Part shown: positions 48,346 to 58,620 of the stretch, in pieces
How the letters are laid out: every line of letters starts with the position of its first letter
Position numbering within the stretch: the stretch's first letter is position 1
NCBI GenBank assembly: GCA_030737875.1
Contig: CM060921.1
Location: 403,908,192 to 403,972,191, forward strand
Direction: 5' to 3'
DNA: 64,000 bases
From: Allium sativum
Taxonomy: Eukaryota > Streptophyta > Magnoliopsida > Asparagales > Amaryllidaceae
Translations under genes and position numbers: made by a program
Notes under the pieces: model-generated
Databases searched by the model: none
The model's input: the letters and a program-made list of their open reading frames with translations, nothing else
Told to the model about the DNA's origin: nothing

Positions 48346-49630
48346 TTGATTTGTTAAGTGGATAACATGGGGAACATGTGGGATATAATTATAAACACTT
48401 GACCAAGTTAAAAACATGTAAGAAGACATGAATAAGAAGGGGTTAAGTGGGGAATCTTAGTGGGGACCAAGCATAGGTGGAAAGCTTATGTAGGGACCCT
48501 TTTCAAACCAGTAACCCATTTAGTATCTTTTTGAGCTCGACCTAAGTCGAGGACGGGACACGCTTACTGGATTTGATTGTAAGAGGTCAAAACGGGTTAG
48601 CGGTGGCAATGCAAGTCCAATAGGGTCATGCGCGTGCGTGGGCCCGGGCTGGTAGGTAAGACGTTGTTGCATCATGTAGATATAAGTTTTGCATCTTTAG
48701 TGGTATTGGGTTGCCACTTTGGGGAGTGATACACCCAACTGTAGGACCAACATGGGTATCTACGAGTTAGGGAGCCGATCGAATGGGGAAGGTAGTGGGT
48801 ACAACTAGCGGTGATAGGAGCAGATGACACCTATGAAGACAGCTAGGAGTATAACTACCGTATTATGAATAAACATTGTAATTAGAATGGGGAGGGTAGG
48901 GGGTACGACTAGCAGAGATAGGGGCAGACGACACCTATGAAGACAGCTAGGAGTACACGAAACTACCATTAATATTATTTTGTTCAGTGAGCGGGATCAA
49001 CTTTTAGGGTGACTAGTAATGGTGCGGTGTAGTTAGCATTGATGCAGTATAGTAATTATCCTATAGTGATTAGGAACGAGCTTAACGTCAGAATATTCCT
49101 CTTATTTGCTTTGTTATGCCCTCTTTTTTCATGGTCATATGTTATCTTACCAGTTTATGCCTTATGCTAGTTACTTTAATAATTATATTGTTAAAGTTAT
49201 TATACTCGCCAGACTTTATGTCTGACCCCCCTTGTTTTCGCCCCTTTTCTTCCTCCCCCCCTCTAGGTTCTCAGGGTGGGACTAGTACTAGTGGAGCTTG
49301 ATCTTGGATCTCTTTCTCTCTCTTTTTGAAGTGCTTGGATTGCTGAAAGTAAAGTTCAACTCATCTCTTTTATGGCTACTTGTGTTGGGGTTTACGCTTT
49401 TTATTTTATGTACTCTGAAACAATTTATCAAGATGGATATTAAGTGTACTTGGTTTATGATGTTGTTGTAATCAAACTATTTCTCCGCTGCAATAAAAGT
49501 TGTTTTAAATTTTTCAAGTACCTTTATTTATATATGTCTTATTATATTCTGTCCTATACACTAAATACGCTCCATGGAAGTTAATGCATTCCCTTTGTGA
49601 GTGACATTAACGGACTTGGGGTGTTACACG

Positions 49631-49642
49631 TGGTATCAGAGC
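49631..49642 (+). other. Primer binding site of element G
   Basis: TGGTATCAGAGC, two bases after the LTR end, is a perfect initiator-Met tRNA site identical to that of E. Confidence 0.92.
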
Positions 49643-49872
49643 TGAAGGTTACCAGACCAGATATGAATTTTGAAAAACTATTTTTCAAAAATAATTTTAT
49701 AAAGAAATACTTTCAAAAGTATGTTTTAAAGAATGTATTTCCAAGAGAAAAGTTTGTTTTAAAAACATAACCACCAAGAGCCATATATATTTCCTTCGAT
49801 TCTCCGTTTTGAATCTCTTCCTCTTTCCTTTTTGAATTTCTTCCTCCACGCATATAGATGCTTTTTCTAAGA

Positions 49873-52585
49873 TATGTAAGAACTTCCATACGATGGGTGG
49901 AAAACCACTTCATGAGACTGGGATATCTGTCAAAACTAGGAGGATGTGGAGGACTTGTTGGTACCTTTAGGATAGACGATGGGAGGAAGGTCCAATTGGT
50001 TGTTGGTTAAAGAAAGATGAAGCCTCGTTTTGGTGGGAGGTCTCGAACGGAGAGAGACCGATCGATACATGGATGGATTTCAAGCATAGGTTCGAAATGA
50101 AGTTTCTCTCACGAGCAGAAGAGAATTTATATTTGGAAAGATTCTTGGCATTGAAGCAAGGGGATTTATCAGTAAAGGAGTACATCAACAAGTTCAATCA
50201 GTTGGCGAGATTTGGCTTGGAATTTGTAAACACACCTGAGAGGAAGGCCTTAAGGTTCGTTAAGGGTTTGAATGAGCCACTAATGGGTTAGCTATGACCC
50301 GCATTCGTATGGGGGCTACCTTTGAGAAATTGGTTGACATATCGCTTATGCATGAGGAAGAGAAAGGTGCTAATGCTAATAAGGCACCGGAGAAGAAAGG
50401 GGACCAAAAGAGACCAAAACAAGAAAGGTGGGAAGAACAATAATGGCAAAGGAAAGAAGAAGTGCTTTCAGGCCATCTGAGTAAAGACTGTAGGAAAAAG
50501 AAGAAGACTGGCTGTTTCCACTGTGCAGAGGCAGGTCATCTAGTGAAGGACTGCCCAAGGAAACAGGGGCAAGGGCAAAGAACTTATGGAGGGTAGCTTC
50601 AGGCTCTCATGGCACCAGGGCAGGTGAGAGGGCAGATTCAGGCTCTCATGGCACCAGGACAGGAGAGAGGTAGAAACATTTCCGTTGAAAGTTTAGTTTT
50701 TCTGTTTGATCATCCTGTTCGTACTTTGTTTAACTATGGCGCTTCACACTCATTTGTATCTGCTTCGTTAGTTGAAACATTGCACCTAAATACTAGTCTA
50801 GTTACGGATCCCATAGTAGTCTCAAATCCCATTGGTGGTTTGGCTCATCTTTCTATGATTTGTCGGGATTTGAGAGTATCTATCTTGGGCATTAGGTTTG
50901 AATGCAGCCTTTGTTCTTGGCTTCATGGGTTACGACTTGATTCTAGGTATGGATTGGCTAACTAGATACGGTCCATCCTAGATTGTGAAAGAAGGGTAGT
51001 TAGCTTGTTGACTCGTTGTAGAAAGACCCTTGATATTTCTTGTGACCCTAGAGGTCCGGTAATGCTTAGCTACCTAGAATCCCTTGATGCATCCAATGAT
51101 GGTTTGAAATTTGTTCGTGTGGTCCGTGAATATAGTGACGTTTTCGACGTGGTTCTAGGTTTACCCCCGAGGCATGAGATAGACTTTTGAATATATCTAG
51201 TAGATAATGTAAAGCCAGTTGCATTACCAGTGCGCCACATGGCTCCGAGAGAGAGAAGAGAACTCAGTAAGCAAGTGAAAGTGTTGCTTGAGAAGGGGTT
51301 CATAAGAAGAAGTATTTCGAAGTGGGGTGCTCCAGTTGTTTTTGCTATAAAAGCCGATGGTTCACTTAGATTGTGCATGGACTATAGAGAGATGAATAAG
51401 CTAACAAAGAAGAACAGACACCTGTTACCGAGGATAGATTATTTATTCGATCAGTTGGTGGGCGCTTCAGTTTTCTCGCAACTGGATTTGGCTAGAGGGT
51501 TTCATCAGCTAAGGGTGGCTGAAGATAGCATCGATAATACTGCATTTAGAACTCCTAACGGTTTCTTCAAGTGGCTCGTCATGCCTTTTGGTTTGACGAA
51601 TGCACCCGCATACTTTGCTGACTTAATGAGTAGGGTGTTTAGGGAGTTTCTAAACAAGTTTGTTGTAGTCTTTGTAGGTGATATTCTGGTTTTCTCTAAA
51701 AATGAAGAAGAGCATGCCTTACATCTTAGGTAAGTCTTAGAAACCCTACGAGCTCATCAACTTAAAGCTAAGTTCTCCAAGTGTTATTTTTGGAGAAAAG
51801 AAGTGAAGTTCTTAGGACACGTGGTCTCTAAGGAAGGGATAGCTGTGGATCCCGCTAAGGTAGTTGCAATCCAAGATTGGAAAACTCCTAAGAACGCAAC
51901 AGAAGTAAGAAGCTTTTTAGGGCTGGCTGGTTAGTATAGGAAGTTAATTAAGGACTTCGCGAAGATATCAGTCCCTCTCACTCGATTAACAAAAAAGAAC
52001 TTGACTTTTACTTGGGACGTTGACTGTGACGATACTTTCCAACGTCGGAAGAGGGCTTTGACGACAGCTCCAGTTTTAGTTTTTCCATACGGGAGTAAGC
52101 CATTCACTGTATATACCGTGCTTGCGGTACAGGGTTTAGAGCGGTTTTCGATGCAAGAGGTAAATGTGATATGCAAAAGGTGGCAAGTACGAGCATCGCT
52201 TATCATCCACATACATGTGGACAGACAGAAAGGGGTGAATAAAATCCTTGAGGATCTTTTGAGGTTATGTATCCTAGATTTTGGAGGGACACGAGGAGAG
52301 GCAACGAGCTTAGTGGTGTTCACGACTTGTTTCACATGTCACATTTTTGTAAGAGTTTACATGATACAGCGGAGGTAGTGGAGCCGAGCATACTTAGAGA
52401 AGTGGAAGTGGAGTGAGATGCCATAATTAGATGAGCTCCTACATGCATCCTTGGATCGGAGGTCATAAAGCTACGCAACAGAGAGGTTAAGTTGGTTAGA
52501 ATCCAAAGGGGAGCTGATCAAGGAGACGCAACTTGGGGACGGAAAGCAAGATGCATACGTTGCACCCTTTCCTTTTTGAGGATAT
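49873..52585 (+). pseudogene. gag-pol: gag-pol pseudogene of element G, deleted and inactivated
   Basis: Gag lacks the Pro-rich start seen in E, then shows FKHRFEMKFLSRAEE, ALKQGDLSVKEYINKFNQL and, after a stop at 50289 and frame changes, knuckle CFHCAEAGHLVKDC. Protease has FNYGASHSF where FDSGASHSF is expected, so the catalytic Asp is lost. RT (about 51230-51900) has FVGD in place of FVDD near 51676, losing a catalytic Asp. The RNase H start (about 52110) jumps to the late integrase motif (HPHTCGQTER, 52207-52235) and then to HMSHFCKSLHD. This removes most of RNase H, the integrase zinc site and two of its three acidic residues. A chromodomain-like end (LRNREVKLVRIQ, DATW) remains to about 52585. 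Gag and pol appear to be one ORF family-wise. Confidence 0.9.
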
Positions 52586-53163
52586 GTTTTTAACTTCTCC
52601 TTCTTCTATCGCTTTGTTCTATCATTTAGTGTGTCCTCTCGATTATATCTTCGATCTTTAGTTAGGAAAAAAACCTATGGTTGCAAACATGTGTTTGAGA
52701 CATGTTATGTTTAATGGATGCAAATGGATGCTAGTGGTTGCTAGTGGTTGCTCATGGATGCATGTACACACTAGATCGGCTCAATCACCTTCATGTTGCA
52801 TATAAATGTGTATGCATATTTAAATTAATGGATGTATAATGGTTGTGTTATCATATAGATGCTGCATTTTGAGGAATGGTTGTGCACACATGTAGAAATA
52901 AAATGTATCGATAGGATTCTTTCGCATACATAACGGACGCATGGCACTATCATGATTTGCATTAAGGAGATCAACTGAATCAGTAGACCGCCTGATTTTG
53001 CATTAGATAAGGAACATATACACACACTTTTTGCATATGTTCATACAACATTAGAAATCTTGTAAGGACAATGGATGCCTGTGTTTGATGGTTGGTAGAT
53101 TGATGATTGGATGTAAGGATATGCATTCTCCTAAACTTGGAGATTTCGGGGGCGAAATCCTTT
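52586..53163 (+). other. 3' non-coding region of element G
   Basis: About 580 bp with no reading frame of note and repeated atgcatg/ggatgc motifs. It matches 36371-36925 of E, with the closing GGGGGCGAAATCC motif. Confidence 0.6.
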
Positions 53164-53176
53164 AAGGAAGGGATAA
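53164..53176 (+). other. Polypurine tract of element G
   Basis: AAGGAAGGGATAA directly before the 3' LTR start TGTAACATCCCG. A T interrupts the purines, as A-T rich ends often do in this family. Confidence 0.85.
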
Positions 53177-53397
53177 TGTAACATCCCGTAATTTTAAATA
53201 TTAAAGTTAACAAATTAAAGAATCCTTAATTTCAGATGTGGGAATTAAGGGAAACGGGTTGCGCCATTGCGTTTGTCTCGGAATTCTGCTTGAGATAAAG
53301 TCCGAGTTTGTGTGAATTGGACTTCGTATGAACAAGTTACGGCCTTCCGAAGTTTCAGACATTAATTAAATTAAAAACAACTCAGGATTCAGGAATT

Positions 53398-53450
<53 letters not shown>

Positions 53451-53460
53451 CAGGGACCAG

Positions 53461-53502
53461 GTCGACCAGGGGATCGACCCAAGTGTCGACCTTAGTGTCG
53501 AC
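53461..53502 (+). repeat. GTCGAC palindrome cluster, 3' LTR of G
   Basis: GTCGAC at 53461, 53485 and 53497 plus ATCGAC at 53473, followed by a C-rich run. It is shorter than the six-site array of the 5' LTR. Confidence 0.8.
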
Positions 53503-54208
53503 CTCCCCCTCCCCCCCCCCCCCCGAGCAGATCCGAAAGATGACGATTTTGTGACTCAGTGCTGAGTCATTAGGGCTGAGGTGTCATTCTATCTTGACTA
53601 GATGGTCTTGATTGATTCTAGGTTAATCCGATGGTTATTAATTAACTAATCTTCTATAATTGGGAGAGAATCAATAGATTCTTTTTCGGGAACGCAAATT
53701 CATATCAAGAGCTGCCATGCCGTCAATGGAGAATCTAGAGTAGCTATCATACACTTTCAACCCTAAAGCAAGATAGAGGCATGAATCAAAAATCTAAATA
53801 ACAATTAAGTCTCCATCAAAGGCGAGCAAATCAATTTCAGAATACAGATTCTAGAAAGATAATACTATTCATTTTGATTGTGAGTATGACAACTTTCACA
53901 AGATAATTCGTTAATTTAATTATGATAAGATATAAGTGGGATCATAAGAATATGATTTCGAATCATGTAATGTAAATTATATGTATATATGTGGTGTTAA
54001 ATCATATGTTAGTTCTTATGTGAATTTTATGCAAGTTGGATCATATGTTAGTTCTTATGTGAATCTTATGAAAGTTGAATCATATATCTTATGCAAGTTT
54101 GTGGTGATTGGATCATATATTCTCATATGAGTCTTATGCAAGTTTAGGTTGTTAAAATATATGTAAAACATGTATATGCATATGCTAGTTTATGTGACAT
54201 TAATCTAT

Positions 54209-54400
54209 ATGTTTAGATCCATATGCAAGTTCATACCTTTATGTTTAGATCCATAAGCAAGATCATATCCTTATGTTTAGATCCATATGCAAGATTATAT
54301 CTTTATGTTTAGATCCATATGCAAGTTCACACTTTTATGTTTAGATCCATATGCAAGTTCACACCTTTATGTTTAGATCCATATGCAAGTTCACACCTTT
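54209..54400 (+). repeat. 32 bp tandem repeat (6 units), 3' LTR of G
   Basis: The same repeat as 46906-47097, with units starting at 54209, 54241, 54273, 54305, 54337 and 54369. Confidence 0.85.
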
Positions 54401-54867
54401 ATGTTTGGATCTATAGCAGTACATAAGTTATTCAAGTTTATGTCCATCACCTATGCTAGTTTTGTATCATATGCTAGTTTGAATGAAATTCATATGCAAG
54501 TTATTGGCTATGTAATCTTATGTCATGATCCTTAGATCTATTTTTGTTATGTGATGTTGTTTTTCTTTTTATGAGTTAGACTATTTGCGAGTCTAACATA
54601 TGTCATATGAAAACGTACGAATAGCGTGGGGATGATGGGATAATATTGAATATGCATAAAATATTGTGAATTGGCACAAATGGCCTTAAAAAGGAATATA
54701 ATTAATTTAAGACATTCATTGGCAAAATTGGTATTTATGGACATAATTTTAAGAGACAATTATGGACATAAATAAATTTGGAATTTATTTACAAATTTGA
54801 ATAGGGATATTAATCCAATTTGGGGATAAATAAAGATGTGTAATAATAAATCGCCTAAGACACGAGG

Positions 54868-55062
54868 TTAGACTCTTTTATGGTGTAAGACAACCCGGAC
54901 CCGCTCGACAAATCCAACAACCACAAATGCCAGTCTAATGTGAGAGGTCAAAGGCATGGATTAAGTGCGTAACAGTTGTAAAGACACGAGGTTAAGCTCG
55001 TTTGTGGTGTAAGACTGCCCGGGCCCTCCCGACAAATCCAGCAGCCACAAATGCCAGTCTAA
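54868..55062 (+). other. Duplicated covarying stem-loops, 3' LTR of G
   Basis: 54868-54938: TTAGACT/AGTCTAA outer, with TATGG facing CCACA inner (one mismatch). 54992-55062: outer arm degraded (TTAAGCT against AGTCTAA), inner TTTGTGG/CCACAAA intact. The apical GC-rich motifs carry a few G-to-A and C-to-T changes. Confidence 0.6.
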
Positions 55063-55389
55063 TGTGTACAAGGTTACGGTGTTAATGAATTAAGAAACAC
55101 TTAACTAGATAAACATGTGGTGGGACATGGGGGGTTAAGTCGGTGCCTTGGGTGGCATGTGAAATTTAGTGGGTGCCTTGGGTGGCATGTGAAATACGAG
55201 CCTTAATAATTAATTAACGTTGATTAAGGACAAATATGAATGATAAACTGAAGTTTGGTTGAGTGAGTGATTCTCTGAGTAATGATCTGATGTTGATCTC
55301 GGTCTTCGGGGTTGGAACTTAGGGAGTTATTCTCTTAACCAATGTATCTGTGAACTAAGAAGTACCTAATCATAAACTAAGTAAAATTT

Positions 55390-55668
55390 GATAAGTGGGA
55401 AGTGTTAAGACCAGCTTAACCAATAATTTGATAAGTGGGAAGGGTTAAGACCAACTTAACCAATAATATATATATATATATATATATTAATATGATAAGT
55501 GGATAGGGTTAAGACAAACTTAACCAATAATAATATATTGATCGGATAAGCGGATAGGGTTAAGACTAACTTAACCAATAAGATATAAGTTGATGGGGTT
55601 AAGACCAGCTTAATCAATAATATATCGATCTAGTAAGCGGGTAGGGTTAAGGCAAGCTTAACCAATAA
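55390..55668 (+). repeat. Tandem array of GGTTAAG/CTTAACC hairpins, 3' LTR of G
   Basis: The same array as 48070-48345, with slightly different TA spacers and mismatch positions. Confidence 0.75.
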
Positions 55669-56914
55669 CTCATGTTGATTTGTTAAGTGGATAACATGGG
55701 GAACATGTGGGATATAATTATAAACACTTGACCAAGTTAAAAACATGTAAGAAGACATGAATAAGAAGGGGTTAAGTAGGGAATCTTAGTGGGGACCAAG
55801 CATAGGTGGAAAGCTTATGTAGGGACCCTTTTCAAACCAGTAACCCATTTAGTATCTTTTTGAGCTCGACCCAAGTCGAGGACGGGACACGCTTACTGGA
55901 TTTGATTGTAAGAGGTCAAAACGGGTTAGCGGTGGCAATGCAAGTCCAATAGGGTCATGCGCGTGCGTGGGCCCGGGCTGGTAGGTATCGGGTTGCCACT
56001 TTGGGGAGTGATACACCCCACTGTAGGACCAGCACGGGTATCTACGAGTTAGGGAGCCGATCGCATGGGAAGGTAGTGGGTACGACTAGCGGAGATAGGA
56101 GCAGATGGCACCTATGAAGACAGCTAGGAGTATAACTACCGTATTATGAATAAACATTGTAATTAGAATGGGGAGGGTAGGGGGTACGACTAGCGGAGAT
56201 AAGGGCAGATGGCACCTATGAAGACAGCTAGGAGTACACGAAACTACCATTAATATTATTTTGTTCAGTGAGCGGGATCAACTTTTAGGGTGACTAGTAA
56301 TGGTGCGGTGTAGTTAGCATTGATGCAGTATAGTAATTATCCTATTGTGATTAGGAACGAGCTTAACGTCAGAATATTCCTCTTATTTGCTTTGTTATGC
56401 CCACTTTTTTCATGGTCATATGTTATCTTACCAGTTTATGCCTTATGCTAGTTACATTAATAATTATATTGTTAAAGTTATTATACTCGCCAGACTTTAT
56501 GTCTGACCCCCCTTGTTATCGCCCCTTTTCTTCCTCCCCCCCTCCAGGTTCTCAGGGTGGGACTAGTTCTAGTGGAGCTTGATCTTGGATCTCTTTCTCT
56601 CTCTTTTTGAAGTGCTTGGATTGCTGAAAGTAAAGTTCAGCTCATCTCTTTTATGGCTACTTGTGTTGGGGTTTATGCTTTTTATTTTGTGTACTCTGAA
56701 ACAATTTATCAAGATGGATATTAAGTGTACTTGGTTTATGAAGTTGTTGTAATCAAACTATTTCTCTACTGCAATAAAAGTTGTTTTAAAATTTTCAACT
56801 ACCATTATTTATATCTGTCTTGTTATATTCTGTTCTATACACTAAGTACGCTCCATGGAAGTTAATGCATTCCGTTTGTGAGTGACATGAACGGACGTGG
56901 GGTGTTACGCAATC

Positions 56915-58620
56915 CCAGGTAGAATCATAGAACATAGAATTGTTCGTCTTGCCTAGCTTACCATCCTCGACGAGCTCAAATCCTTCTCCTTCCACTTTAT
57001 ATATCAGTCTTCTAAAATCATCTTCTATATCATCAACATAGATGTAATACATGTTTTCCGTAGGATCATATCTCATTCCAGAATCGTACTGTAGCCACGA
57101 GCGGTCAACAGATTGCCAATAGATACCATCACCTTCATCAGAAGAACTATCATTATCTTCCAAACCAGATTGTCAAGTAGTGCAAATGTCAAGCGTCCAA
57201 ATATAGCGCGCTCTAACCTCAACCACATAGTCATCTGCTATTTTGAATTTTATTGTTTCTAGAAGAGATTTTTCAGGGCTGATTTCTATTAAGGCTTTAG
57301 CATAAAACAATTTATCTCTGGTACCTGTATTTGCATCGAAACATCTAAGCCTACTGATATAATTTGATAACCAATTTAGACCTATTAATGATTGCAGGAC
57401 AGAAGGGATATGTGAGAAATAGGTCCATACCGAGATGGAAAGGATGTGTTCTCTGGCTCGATCAACAGTTGGACTTCACAGGGTAATAATGTAGGGCTTT
57501 CCCCTAATATTTGTAGGCTTGAATTGAGGACACGTAGGCACTCTTCCAGAAGAGAAAATTTCATGAAAAACATTGATCGATCCATTCGGACTTGTAAACC
57601 ACCACGCAACTGCCATGCTTTACCACAATGTTCCTTGACTACCGTATATGGAGAGGAAAAATTCAACTAGGCTATCTAATCAGAAATTAACCCCAGCATG
57701 TATTACCTCTGAAGGACGAGAACTTATTTCTTCAGTCATTATATGCTCAAAATATACTTATTCTAATGTTCCTATATTGCGCGAAGGCTTCTCAAAAAGC
57801 TAAGTCCACTTTCTTGCATTATTTTCCACTCTATCTACCTCATTGCAATGCATTGTACCTATAACAGGAAAGCCAGCAGATTGAGTAGTAAATATATTGC
57901 CTTCTGTTGCATTTGAAGTGGACAGGTCACTCTTAGCCGTAGTCCCTTCAGCGACATTTTGGCAAGCAGTTTGTAGGCGTAATAGACAAATATATCCATT
58001 AAATGCTATAGGGGAGGACTCACTTCCATTCTCGACACTAGCACCAACAATCTCATTGTTATTCAACACATTTCCAGCATACACATTAACACCTAACTCA
58101 TTATCAATTCAAGAAGCATAGTGACTTGCAGTTACTGGGTTCACATTCACAGAAAGATTTGTTGATTTTTTAGCTATTATAGTATCCAAATTTGAAGTGT
58201 CCAATCCATCTCCATTCGTTTTGTTTTCCAGCACTACAGGGTACTAATGTGCATCTTCTGCCATTTCATTATCTACCACTGTTTTGCATTTTAAACCCAA
58301 TTTTATTTCATTTTGAGACCATCGTTTCTCAATAGGTGAGGCAACAAATATTGCATTATTCAGATTACCTAATGTAAACCCATCTACTACCTTCCCCCAA
58401 TCAGCATCAGCACAATGAGTGTCATGTGTTTGCTTCGATGGGGAAGCTGACAATACTGCATGATCATATTCTGTTCCTTACGACGAGGACATGGCAGCCA
58501 GATCTGACAATAGTGCTATGAACGACAGCGTCGTATCAGTGGCTTTAAGTTGTTGAGTTGGCTCTATATCCAGAGGCGCAGCTTTGTCAGTGTGGGCGGC
58601 TTCGTTGTCATGGGATCTAT
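56915..58620 (-). pseudogene. Reading frame H: decayed DUF4283-like (LINE ORF1-type) coding sequence, split by G
   Basis: Read on the minus strand from about 58620. The N-terminal part (58620-57790) is open except for single stops, mostly explainable as CAA/CAG, CGA or TGG to stop. The middle (57666-57385, other frame) has WQLRGGLQVRMDRSMFF and MKFSLLEECLRVL, the pattern of the DUF4283 start. After a frame change, NYISRLRCFDANTGTRDKLF, YAKALIEIS and VRARYIWTLDIC fit the DUF4283 end, where a CCHC knuckle usually follows but here a TGA stands. An acidic segment (EDNDSSSDEGDG) and an unrecognised domain run to the G insertion and continue at 45868. DUF4283 is common in plant LINE ORF1 and related host proteins, so a LINE remnant is likely, but no RT follows. 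Confidence 0.45.

Larger units (their letters stand above)
45869..49628 (+). repeat. 5' LTR of element G
   Basis: 3760 bp. In order it holds an (AT)n tract, a GTCGAC cluster and poly-C, the TGACTCA palindrome, TATAAAAAC, six 32 bp repeats, the paired stem-loops, a hairpin array, and a duplicated ggtacgactagc...agctaggagta block. It ends GGTGTTACA. Confidence 0.92.
45869..56909 (+). mobile_element. Element G: internally deleted Ty3/gypsy retrotransposon related to E
   Basis: 11.0 kb, plus strand, with perfect target duplications CAATC (45864-45868 and 56910-56914). LTRs 45869-49628 and 53177-56909; the last base of the 3' LTR changed from A to G. The interior is only 3.5 kb against 5.1 kb in E because most of RNase H and integrase is missing. 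LTR ends (GTGAGTGACATTAACGGAC...GGTGTTACA) and proteins match E's, so G is a relative that would now need outside help. Confidence 0.92.
53177..56909 (+). repeat. 3' LTR of element G
   Basis: 3733 bp. Layout as in the 5' LTR with local differences: the (AT)n tract is about twice as long (53401-53449), there are fewer GTCGAC sites, 30-40 bp around the TATA/start region are replaced (53660-53695), and about 65 bp are missing near 55985. Elsewhere the copies are close to identical. Confidence 0.92.

Noticed and set aside
49116..49301. 61-codon hydrophobic ORF in both LTRs of G (also 56397-56582)
   Set aside because: It is duplicated only through the LTRs, there is no related sequence in E, and the hydrophobic part is T-rich DNA.
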